Part shown: piece after piece, positions 24,105-31,313 of the stretch
Position numbering within the stretch: the stretch's first letter is position 1
How the letters are laid out: the number at the start of each line of letters is the position of its first letter
Origin: Dehalococcoidia bacterium UBA1141
Lineage (GTDB): Bacteria > Chloroflexota > Dehalococcoidia > Lucifugimonadales > UBA3495
Assembly: GCA_002311385.1 (NCBI GenBank)
Contig: DCAE01000040.1
Coordinates: forward strand, 1,586 to 38,571
Reading direction: 5' to 3'
Length of the DNA: 36,986 nt
The notes under the pieces: generated by a model
Databases searched by the model: none
What the model saw: the letters and a program-made list of their open reading frames with translations, nothing else
Told to the model about the DNA's origin: nothing
Translations under genes and position numbers: made by a program

Positions 24105-24523
24105 TTCGCATGTCCCGAAGGGAGTTTGTTCGCTTGGTTCGGCAGGCATACGAGGATGTCCCGCCAAAGGTTAAACAGGCTCTGGCTAATGTGGACATCT
24201 CGGTGGAGGAATACCCTGACCCGGAGGTGGCGCTCCTGGGCGATTTAGCAGGCAGCCGTGAAGGAGGGGATAAAGGAGAGTGTGAAGGAGTGGGTGGCGG
24301 AGACGCAACCCTGTTCGGTCTTTACGTAGGTGTGCCATTGCCGGAGAGGACTGGAGGCGAACCCGACCTACCCGACCGTATCGTAATCTACCGCCAGCCA
24401 ATACTCCAATGCTGTAAGAACCTGACAGAGGCCAGAAAAGAGATTAGAGTCACCTTGTTGCACGAGGTGGGGCACTGCTTGGGGATGGACGAGGATGACT
24501 TGCACCGATTGGGCTATGGGTAG
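24101..24523 (+). CDS. zincin-like metallopeptidase family protein
   Basis: A 140-residue protein of the small bacterial zincin family ('possible zinc metallopeptidase'). The C-terminal HEVGHCLGMDEDDLHRLGY contains HExxH (His121, Glu122, His125) followed by the conserved G-MDE-DL-RLGY ending. The N-terminal SRREFVRLVRQAYEDVPPKV is also typical, and suggests that the native start was the ATG at 24110. A Gly/Glu-rich insert (52-68, SREGGDKGECEGVGGGD) is longer than usual. The ATG at 24101 overlaps the nfo-remnant stop, so translation is probably coupled. Its substrate is unknown. pgpA follows 24 bases later. Confidence 0.85.
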   Translation: MIRMSRREFVRLVRQAYEDVPPKVKQALANVDISVEEYPDPEVALLGDLAGSREGGDKGECEGVGGGDATLFGLYVGVPLPERTGGEPDLPDRIVIYRQPILQCCKNLTEARKEIRVTLLHEVGHCLGMDEDDLHRLGYG

Positions 24524-24547
24524 AACTTTGGTTGCGGGCGATACGAC

Positions 24548-25081
24548 GTGCCGGGCATTTTGGAACGTACATTCTCCGTGCCAAAAAAATTGCCAAGACA
24601 ACTGCCCATGCAGTTGATGCGAAAAGCCTCTGGGCGTTTAGGTTGGCTGATTGGATCCGGGCTTGGCTCAGGGTTCTCGCCCCTAGCCCCCGGCACCGCC
24701 GGTAGCCTCGTCGCTATCCTCATATATTCATTTGCGCCGGTGGAGAATGACTCGGTCGCTCTCTACGCAATGATTGTGCTTGGGTTCATCATTGGAATCT
24801 GGGCCACCGGAACCCTAATCACTCCCACCAATCCTGATCCAGGGCGAGCGGTGTTCGACGAGTTCGTGGGGGTGTGGGTCACTTGCATTTTCCTGCCCAA
24901 GGACATCGCCTGGATGGCCGCCGCATTTTTCTGTTTTCGCGTGCTGGATGTGGCAAAGCCATGGCCCATTCGCAGGCTGGAGCGACTCCACGGCGGTCTG
25001 GGAATCATGGCGGATGATTTGCTTGCAGGTGTCTACGGTGCGGCCTTTCTCAACGGCCTGAGGTTGGCTTTCTGGGATTAG
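24548..25081 (+). CDS. pgpA: phosphatidylglycerophosphatase A
   Basis: Dephosphorylates phosphatidylglycerophosphate to phosphatidylglycerol at the inner membrane. The 177-residue protein shows the PgpA signatures: GSGLGSGFSPLAPGTAGS (36-53), FDEFVGVW (103-110), FRVLDVAKPWPI (130-141) and ADD (155-157), with about four membrane segments. The GTG at 24548 has no clear ribosome site. Starts at Met21 or Met24 are possible, because family members usually begin shortly before the GSGxGS segment. It is likely co-transcribed with the zincin gene. Confidence 0.9.
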   Translation: MPGILERTFSVPKKLPRQLPMQLMRKASGRLGWLIGSGLGSGFSPLAPGTAGSLVAILIYSFAPVENDSVALYAMIVLGFIIGIWATGTLITPTNPDPGRAVFDEFVGVWVTCIFLPKDIAWMAAAFFCFRVLDVAKPWPIRRLERLHGGLGIMADDLLAGVYGAAFLNGLRLAFWD

Positions 25082-25203
25082 AGCCTCTGATTAAAGCCAG
25101 GCAGCATGAGATTGCAGGCATAGGTCCGGCCGCGGATTGACCCGCTTCGCGACAGAGTCCCAGGGGAGCCATTCCGGGGAGAATTTCGCGATGATTCTGT
25201 GCG

Positions 25204-25232
25204 TTGCCCGTGGAAAATGGCTATGTTATACT
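25204..25232 (+). promoter_or_regulatory. upstream promoter (P1) of rpsB
   Basis: TTGCCC (25204-25209), a 17-base spacer and TATACT (25227-25232) with an extended TGT just before it form a strong sigma-70-type promoter. The start would be near 25239, giving a leader of about 180 bases. Between pgpA and this site (25082-25203) I see no gene. Confidence 0.65.
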
Positions 25233-25259
25233 CGAAAAAGCAACTCGGTCTGCATAAAT

Positions 25260-25309
25260 GCAAGCGGGAACGCCTGGCCGGAAGCACGAAAAAACTGGCT
25301 TGCTTCCCG
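25260..25309 (+). promoter_or_regulatory. structured rpsB leader with competing stems
   Basis: GCAAGC (25260-25265) can pair with GCTTGC (25298-25303), while the adjoining CGGGAA (25265-25270) can pair with TTCCCG (25304-25309). The two stems cross, so they are mutually exclusive or form a pseudoknot. In other bacteria S2 represses rpsB-tsf through a structured leader; this element lies in the right place to do the same. That role is inferred. Confidence 0.5.
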
Positions 25310-25342
25310 TCATTTGCTGTTGGACGGGTGGTATTGTCAATC

Positions 25343-25370
25343 TTGAAATAATCACACACACGTGTAACAT
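25343..25370 (+). promoter_or_regulatory. second promoter (P2) of rpsB
   Basis: TTGAAA (25343-25348) and TAACAT (25365-25370) are spaced by 16 bases (5/6 and 4/6 matches). A transcript from here would skip the competing stems upstream. The spacer holds the palindrome ACACGTGT. Confidence 0.4.
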
Positions 25371-25420
25371 AGCTTCAGAAATAACGTCGATAGGCCAAAA
25401 GAAATAGAAAGGTAGGTTTT

Positions 25421-26554
25421 ATGGTACAGTCCCCCGAGCAACCTGAGGAAGTACAGTCGGCGCCGGTAGCTCAACCGGTAGTAATAGCAGCCGCAGTTGC
25501 GGTAGCGGAACAGGCGGTTGTTCCTCGCCCTGCGCCGGTTAGAGAGCCTCTAACGATGAAGTCGCTTCTGGAAGCCGGTGTCCATTTCGGACACCAGACT
25601 CGCCGCTGGAACCCCAGGATGAAGCGTTATATCTTTACCCAGCGGAACGGCATCCACATAATCGACCTTCAACAAACCCTCGGCATGATTAATGACGCCT
25701 ACAAGGCAATGACCCAGGTCGTGGCTGACGGCGGGAAGGTCCTGTTCGTCGGCACCAAGAGACAAGCCCAAGAGGTGATCTCCAGCGAAGCCGAGCGCTG
25801 CGGCATGTGGTATGTGAACCAACGGTGGCTGGGTGGGACGCTGACCAACTTCCAGACCATTCGCACCCGAATAAACTACATGCTCGAGTTGCAGCAAAAG
25901 AGGGACCAAGGCTACTTCCGGGTTCTGCCCAAGAAAGAGGGCGTTAAACTCCGGGACACCCTGAATCGATTGGAGAAATACTTCCACGGCCTCCGAGATA
26001 TGGGTGAGATTCCCGCTGCCATGTTCGTGGTGGACATCGGCAAAGAAGACCTTTGTATCGCTGAAGCACGCCGTATGGGCGTCAAGATTTTTGCCATTGT
26101 TGATAGTGATTGCAACCCTGATTACGTGAACCAAATCATACCGGGCAATGACGATGCGGTCCGGTCCATCCGGTTAATCTGTGCCCGAATGGCCACCGCT
26201 GTGCTGGAAGGAACCGCCGAACTCGAGGCCAGATTGCAGGCCGAGAGAGAGGAACTGGAACTGGACGAGATGCCCGACGAGGAGTCTGCTGGCACCGAGT
26301 CAGCGGATTTGGGAGATCAGCCGTTGCCGCCAACCCTAGAGGGATTGGAACAGGAGTTCCAGGCTGCAGCGGAGGCCAGCGATGAATCGGCTGGTACTAC
26401 AACTATGGTAGTTGAAACCGTGATACAAGCCGCTGCTCCGGCACCGGCTCCCGAAGCCGAGGCTCCGCGGGCGCCCATCGCAGAGGTCGAGCAGCCTGCT
26501 GCTCCAGTTGCTGAAGCGACAGCGGATAATGACGAGGAAGACAATCAAAACTAA
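25421..26554 (+). CDS. rpsB: 30S ribosomal protein S2 with long N- and C-terminal extensions
   Basis: The S2 core spans about residues 46-255 of 377: MKSLLEAGVHFGHQTRRWNP, IHIIDLQQT, FVGTKRQAQE, RWLGGTLTNF and IVDSDCNPDYVNQIIPGNDDA. S2 is usually 230-260 residues. Here an Ala/Val/Pro-rich lead (1-45) and an acidic Ala/Pro/Glu tail (about 265-377) are added. AAGGTAGG before ATG 25421 and the promoters support the long N terminus; the ATG at 25556 would give a standard length but has no good ribosome site. tsf follows after 58 bases. Confidence 0.96.
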   Translation: MVQSPEQPEEVQSAPVAQPVVIAAAVAVAEQAVVPRPAPVREPLTMKSLLEAGVHFGHQTRRWNPRMKRYIFTQRNGIHIIDLQQTLGMINDAYKAMTQVVADGGKVLFVGTKRQAQEVISSEAERCGMWYVNQRWLGGTLTNFQTIRTRINYMLELQQKRDQGYFRVLPKKEGVKLRDTLNRLEKYFHGLRDMGEIPAAMFVVDIGKEDLCIAEARRMGVKIFAIVDSDCNPDYVNQIIPGNDDAVRSIRLICARMATAVLEGTAELEARLQAEREELELDEMPDEESAGTESADLGDQPLPPTLEGLEQEFQAAAEASDESAGTTTMVVETVIQAAAPAPAPEAEAPRAPIAEVEQPAAPVAEATADNDEEDNQN

Positions 26555-26612
26555 CAGGTGACCGTAAACTTGGTCCCTTGAAAACTGGAACAACGAGTCT
26601 AGGAGGATACAA

Positions 26613-27116
26613 TTGGAGGTCACCGTAGATCTGATCCGGGCCCTACGTGAAAGAACCGGGGCCGGAATCATGGAATGTAAAACTTCGTTGGAGGCCAATC
26701 AAGGCGACCTAGACAAAGCGGCCGAGGCATTGAGAGTACAAGGCTTCGCCCAAGTTGCTAAGAGAGCCGACCGGGCTACCGATCAAGGCGTGGTGGAAGC
26801 CTACGTGCACACCGGAGGTCGAGTGGGAGCAATGGTTGAATTGGGCTGCGAGACCGATTTTGTGGCCCGAACCCCAGAGTTCAAGGAACTCGCCCACAAT
26901 ATTGCGATGCAGGTTGCTGCCATGAGTCCGGATTATGTGAGCGAGAGCGACATTGAAGACGGCGATGAACGTCCTCCTGCTCAGGTAAGCTTGCTCCTAC
27001 AGCCATTCATCAAGGACAGCTCTTCGTCTGTGGCAGAGGTCATCCAAGAAATCGCCGCCAAGCTGGGTGAAAACGTCCGCGTAATCCGATTTAGTCGCCT
27101 GGCTCTGGGGGAATAA
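26613..27116 (+). CDS. tsf: translation elongation factor Ts (short form)
   Basis: Exchanges GDP for GTP on EF-Tu. At 167 residues it is a short, single-core form, unlike the 280-residue E. coli protein. The N-terminal UBA-like part (IRALRERTGAGIMECKTSL) and the core (VELGCETDFVAR, FKELAHNIAMQVAA) are present. The TTG start at 26613 is set by AGGAGG six bases upstream. A low-complexity stretch (DIEDGDERPP) sits before the last helices. It lies between rpsB and pyrH as in most bacteria. Confidence 0.96.
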   Translation: MEVTVDLIRALRERTGAGIMECKTSLEANQGDLDKAAEALRVQGFAQVAKRADRATDQGVVEAYVHTGGRVGAMVELGCETDFVARTPEFKELAHNIAMQVAAMSPDYVSESDIEDGDERPPAQVSLLLQPFIKDSSSSVAEVIQEIAAKLGENVRVIRFSRLALGE

Positions 27117-27131
27117 CTGGCGCCAAGCCAA

Positions 27132-27857
27132 ATGGGAGAAGCCCGTTACAGCCGGGTCTTGTTGAAAGTAAGCGGTGAGTCACTGAAAGGTTCCGCCGAA
27201 TCCGGCATTGATCCCGACGCAGTTGCCTACCTGGCGGAAGAGATAGGCCAGATGCACGACAAAGGCGTGGAGATAGGGGTTGTAATCGGCGGTGGCAACA
27301 TCTGGCGAGGCGAGGCTGCCGAGTCCAGAGGCATGGACCGGGCGACCGCCGACTATGCGGGCATGCTGGCCACGATGATAAATGCTCTGGCCCTTCAAGA
27401 CGGACTGGAAAAGCGTGGCGTTACGACCCGCACTCAGAGCGCTCTACAGATGCAAGCCGTTGCTGAGCCCTACATACGCCGCCGCGCCATTCGCCATCTG
27501 GAAAAAGGGCGGGTGGTCTTGTTCGCCGCAGGCACCGGAAATCCATTTATGACCACCGACACCGCCTCCGCTCTCCGGGCCCTTGAAATCGGCGCAGAAG
27601 TGCTACTGATGGCAAAGAACAACGTAGACGGTGTATATGATGCCGACCCCAACGAAAACCCCGACGCCGTCCGCTTTAGCGAGTTGGATTACATGGAAGC
27701 CCTGAGTAGGCGGCTGCAAGTGATGGATTCCACCGCCCTCTCCCTCTGCATGGACAACAAATTGCCGATAATCGTTTTCGATGTGTACCAGTCCGGCAGC
27801 ATGGCCGGTATCCTGTCCGGTGATCCGGTTGGCACAATCATCAGCGGGAAGGAGTAA
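27132..27857 (+). CDS. pyrH: uridylate (UMP) kinase
   Basis: Converts UMP to UDP with ATP. The 241-residue amino-acid-kinase fold carries LLKVSGESL (nucleotide site), GGGNIWRG, DYAGMLATMINALALQ (UMP site), GTGNPFMTTDTA and KNNVDGVYDADP. No strong ribosome site precedes ATG 27132, which lies 15 bases after tsf, so coupled reading from tsf is likely. frr starts two bases after its stop. Confidence 0.96.
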   Translation: MGEARYSRVLLKVSGESLKGSAESGIDPDAVAYLAEEIGQMHDKGVEIGVVIGGGNIWRGEAAESRGMDRATADYAGMLATMINALALQDGLEKRGVTTRTQSALQMQAVAEPYIRRRAIRHLEKGRVVLFAAGTGNPFMTTDTASALRALEIGAEVLLMAKNNVDGVYDADPNENPDAVRFSELDYMEALSRRLQVMDSTALSLCMDNKLPIIVFDVYQSGSMAGILSGDPVGTIISGKE

Positions 27858-27859
27858 TC

Positions 27860-28450
27860 ATGGCTGAAAATCAGAAGGGTGACAGTGAGCGAACCCCCGA
27901 GGATATCCTGAAGGGGGTCGATACCATGATGGACCGGGCAATCGATGCGTTAAACCGGGAATTGAATACCTTGCGCACAGGCAGGGCGACTCCCGCATTG
28001 GTTGAGAACATCCCGGTTGATTATTACGGAACACCCACGCCGCTGAATCAGATTGCCTCAATCTCGGTGGCCGACGCTCGAGCAATCATGGTGCAGCCTT
28101 GGGACAAACAAGCTCTCGCCGAAATCGAAAAAAGCCTTATGAAATCGGAAATGGGCTTCAATCCTTCTAACGACGGCAACATGATTACCGTTCCGATTCC
28201 GGCCCTGAGCCAGGAGCGTCGCAAAGAGTTGGTGCGGCTGTTGAAAAAGAAGCTGGAAGACGGCAAGGTTTCCATTAGAAACGTCCGCAGAGATGGCCAG
28301 GAAAACCTGCGAAAACTTGAGAAAGACAAGCTGATTTCCCAGGACGAGAATCGGCGGGCTCAAGACCAACTTCAAAAGACCACTGACGGCCACACCAAAA
28401 TAGTCGACCAAGTAGGCACCGCCAAAGAAGCGGAAATTATGCAGGTCTAA
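27860..28450 (+). CDS. frr: ribosome recycling factor
   Basis: Splits post-termination ribosomes with EF-G. The 196-residue protein is about ten residues longer than usual at the N terminus. Conserved parts are LRTGRATPALVENIPVDYYG, PLNQIASISVADAR, QPWDKQAL and the C-terminal helix RRDGQENLRKLEKDKLISQDE. AAGGAG five bases before ATG 27860 overlaps the pyrH end. uppS begins two bases after the stop. Confidence 0.97.
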   Translation: MAENQKGDSERTPEDILKGVDTMMDRAIDALNRELNTLRTGRATPALVENIPVDYYGTPTPLNQIASISVADARAIMVQPWDKQALAEIEKSLMKSEMGFNPSNDGNMITVPIPALSQERRKELVRLLKKKLEDGKVSIRNVRRDGQENLRKLEKDKLISQDENRRAQDQLQKTTDGHTKIVDQVGTAKEAEIMQV

Positions 28451-28452
28451 GA

Positions 28453-29232
28453 ATGACCGTCAAGACTGATTCGTCTCAGCCCCAGGCCGACGAGCTTCCT
28501 CAAGAATCTTCCGAGGCACGAAAAGACCCCCCCAAAGCGCCGACGCATGTCGCCATAATCATGGACGGCAACGGTCGTTGGGCTCAAAAGAGGGGCTTGC
28601 CAAGATTGGCCGGACACCGGGTGGGCGTAGATTGCATCCAGCGCGTTTTGGACACGCTGGGGCAAAAGGGCGTGAAGTACGTCACCCTCTATGCTTTCTC
28701 CACGGAAAATTGGAACCGGCCGGTGGATGAAGTGGAAGGAATCCTGGAAATCATGTACGACGCGCTCCAAGAGCAGACCCAATCCCTGCATGATAAGAAT
28801 GTTCAGATTCTCCACATCGGGAAAACGGACCGGCTCAGTCCTCAGTTGGAGCAGGCCGTAAACCACGCCCAAAAATTGACCGGCGGCAACACGGGTGTGA
28901 CCCTAAATTTTGCGTTTGATTATGGTGGTCGTGACGAAATCTTAGAGGCAGTGAAGCAAGTAATTCGTGACCAAGTGCCCGCTGAGGACATCAACGAGGC
29001 GCTGTTCAGCAAGTACCTGTTCACCGCCCACTGCCCGGACCCCGACCTGATTATTCGGACCGGCGGCGAGATTCGCATCAGCAACTTCCTGCTGTGGCAG
29101 TCTGCCTACAGCGAGTACTACCACACTGCCACACTGTGGCCCGATTTGGACTCAGCCGAACTGGAGCGGGTACTGGAGGCATTCAGCAACCGCCAGCGGC
29201 GCTTCGGCAGGGTGACCCCTCCAGAGGCCTAG
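28453..29232 (+). CDS. uppS: isoprenyl transferase (undecaprenyl diphosphate synthase type)
   Basis: Extends farnesyl diphosphate with isopentenyl units in cis to make the lipid carrier for wall synthesis. The 259-residue protein has a 30-residue charged lead, then VAIIMDGNGRWA with catalytic Asp38, GHRVGVD, TLYAFSTENWNRP and RTGGEIRISNFLLWQ near the C terminus. Its position between frr and cdsA is the common arrangement. The exact chain length of the product cannot be read from sequence. Confidence 0.95.
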   Translation: MTVKTDSSQPQADELPQESSEARKDPPKAPTHVAIIMDGNGRWAQKRGLPRLAGHRVGVDCIQRVLDTLGQKGVKYVTLYAFSTENWNRPVDEVEGILEIMYDALQEQTQSLHDKNVQILHIGKTDRLSPQLEQAVNHAQKLTGGNTGVTLNFAFDYGGRDEILEAVKQVIRDQVPAEDINEALFSKYLFTAHCPDPDLIIRTGGEIRISNFLLWQSAYSEYYHTATLWPDLDSAELERVLEAFSNRQRRFGRVTPPEA

Positions 29233-29235
29233 GCT

Positions 29236-30105
29236 TTGCTCCAACGGACGCTTACGGCGGCGGTGGGCATCCCTGTGCTGGTGGCTGCCGTTTGGTTCGG
29301 CTCTCCCGGGTTAACTGTTCTGATAGCGGTCGTCGCGGTCTTGGGCGTCCGCGAGTTCTATGGCCTGCGGCCCAAGGGCGTCTCTCCTCTTCCGGTGGTT
29401 CTAGGTATGATTTGGGCGGTCGCCTTTGTTGTGGGAGCTCAAGCCAGCTCGGACTTGAACAGCTTCCTGGTGATTTCTTTCATCATCATGGTTGTCGGGG
29501 CCGGTGCCTGCTTACTTTGGCTGATTGCCTACTACACCTCCGGTCGGCCTGTGACCGCTTCCATTTATCTGCTGGCTGGTCCCGTTTACGCCGGGTTCCT
29601 CCTGGCCCATGCCCTTGCATTGCATGAAATTGGCGATACCAGCGGTGAATCGCTGGTTGCGTCCGGGGTCGTCTCGGATCTTGTTTCCAGCCAAGCAGGC
29701 CGGGATTGGCTGCTGTTTACGCTTTTGATTGTTTTCGGAACCGATACAGGCGCTTATTTGGTGGGCAAAACCTTTGGCACCCATGCCATGGCGCCTGTGA
29801 TTAGCCCCAGTAAGACATGGGAAGGTGCAGCCGGTGGCTTCATCTTTGCGTTGGTGATTGCTGCCATAGCTAGTTACGCATTGGACCTGGATATACCCCT
29901 ATGGCAGGCAATGGTGATTGGCGCCTGCGTAGGGGTAGTTACTCAGGCGGGAGATTTGTTCGAGTCCAAGCTGAAGAGAATGTCCAATGTGAAGGATGCT
30001 AGTAGTATAATTCCAGGACACGGCGGAGTATTGGACCGGCTGGATTCCGTTGTCGTGTCAATTCCGCTGGTGTACTATCTTGTCGCAACAGTCTTTGAAC
30101 CCTAA
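29236..30105 (+). CDS. cdsA: phosphatidate cytidylyltransferase
   Basis: Forms CDP-diacylglycerol from phosphatidate and CTP in the inner membrane. The 289-residue protein has about eight hydrophobic segments. FGTDTGAYLVGKTFG (168-181), SPSKTWEGAAGG (190-201) and the C-terminal KRMSNVKDASSIIPGHGGVLDRLDS region are the family signature. The TTG start at 29236 has GAGG eight bases upstream inside the end of uppS. Confidence 0.95.
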   Translation: MLQRTLTAAVGIPVLVAAVWFGSPGLTVLIAVVAVLGVREFYGLRPKGVSPLPVVLGMIWAVAFVVGAQASSDLNSFLVISFIIMVVGAGACLLWLIAYYTSGRPVTASIYLLAGPVYAGFLLAHALALHEIGDTSGESLVASGVVSDLVSSQAGRDWLLFTLLIVFGTDTGAYLVGKTFGTHAMAPVISPSKTWEGAAGGFIFALVIAAIASYALDLDIPLWQAMVIGACVGVVTQAGDLFESKLKRMSNVKDASSIIPGHGGVLDRLDSVVVSIPLVYYLVATVFEP

Positions 30106-30188
30106 GTCTTCGGCCTGAAAAAGAACGGGAAAAAAGAACCAGGGATAATTACGAGACATCAAAACTCTGAGCAATAGAAGATTTAACT

Positions 30189-31307
30189 ATGAAGAATATA
30201 GTTGTTCTGGGCTCCACAGGTTCGATTGGTTGCCAGACGCTGGACGTGGTGAGAGCGTTTCCGGATGACTTTCATGTAGTGGGTTTAGCGGGAGGAAATA
30301 ATCGAGACCTGCTGTTGCGGCAGGTCGAAGAGTTTAAGCCCAAATACATTTACTGCACAGATCGTCCGTCTAATCTGCCAAATGGTGTCGGCTTCATACC
30401 CATGGATGAAATGGTGTCCTTGGAAGAGGTGGACATTGTCATGGTGGCGACCATGGGCAGTGTGGGACTGGTTCCCACTTTGAGCGCATTGAAGCACGGC
30501 AAGTTGGTGGCCCTCTCCAATAAAGAGCCGATTGTCATGGCCGGCAAGATGATCAAGGATTTCGAGGCCAAATACGGTGGCACCGTGCTGCCGGTGGATA
30601 GTGAGCCCAGTGCCATTTGGCAGTGCATGAGAGGTGAGGATAATCCAATTCGACGGTTGATGATAACCGGCTCCGGAGGCCCCTTTAGGAACACTCCGGT
30701 TGACGAACTTGCCAGCGTAACTCCAGAACTGGCCCTCCATCACCCTACATGGACCATGGGCAAGAAAATAACCATTGACTCTGCTACCATGATGAATAAG
30801 GCATTTGAAGTAATCGAATCTCACTGGTTATTCGATGTGCCCTGGGATAAAATAGAAGTAGTGATTCACCCTCAAAGCACCATACATTCAATGGTCGAAT
30901 TTGAGGATGGTTCCATCAAAGCGCAGATGGGCCCACCGGATATGCGGTTGCCCATCCAGTACGCCCTCTTTTACCCCAAGCGATTATTCAACGATATGAT
31001 TCCTAAACTGGATATCAGCATCTCTCATTCGCTAACGTTTCAGCCCATGGAGCCGGAGCGTTATCCTTGCTTCGGCCTAGCCGTATCCGCAGGGCAACGC
31101 GGCGGCACTTATCCCACCGTCCTCAGCGCGGCCGACGAGGTTGCCGTGGGCGCATTCCTTGATGGGAAAATAGGATTCACCGACATCCATCGGGTAGTTG
31201 ACCAAGTGCTCTCGGACCACAAGATGATGCCGGGGACGGATGCGGAAGAACTTTTGGAAGCCGACCGTTGGGCCGTAAAGAGGGCTGGCGAGGTAGCTGG
31301 CCGATAG
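30189..31307 (+). CDS. dxr: 1-deoxy-D-xylulose 5-phosphate reductoisomerase
   Basis: First committed step of the MEP isoprenoid pathway, using NADPH and a divalent metal. The 372-residue protein has VLGSTGSIGCQTL (6-18), ALSNKEPIVMAG (108-119), metal ligands Asp137, Glu139 and Glu207, TGSGGPFRNTP (160-170), HPTWTMGKKI and HPQSTIHSM. The usual SEH reads SEP here (Pro140), replacing a histidine important in the E. coli enzyme (His153); the other two conserved histidines remain. It lies 83 bases after cdsA with a weak AGAAGA ribosome site, and ispG, also an MEP gene, is two genes downstream. Confidence 0.95.
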   Translation: MKNIVVLGSTGSIGCQTLDVVRAFPDDFHVVGLAGGNNRDLLLRQVEEFKPKYIYCTDRPSNLPNGVGFIPMDEMVSLEEVDIVMVATMGSVGLVPTLSALKHGKLVALSNKEPIVMAGKMIKDFEAKYGGTVLPVDSEPSAIWQCMRGEDNPIRRLMITGSGGPFRNTPVDELASVTPELALHHPTWTMGKKITIDSATMMNKAFEVIESHWLFDVPWDKIEVVIHPQSTIHSMVEFEDGSIKAQMGPPDMRLPIQYALFYPKRLFNDMIPKLDISISHSLTFQPMEPERYPCFGLAVSAGQRGGTYPTVLSAADEVAVGAFLDGKIGFTDIHRVVDQVLSDHKMMPGTDAEELLEADRWAVKRAGEVAGR

Positions 31308-31313
31308 GCGTAT

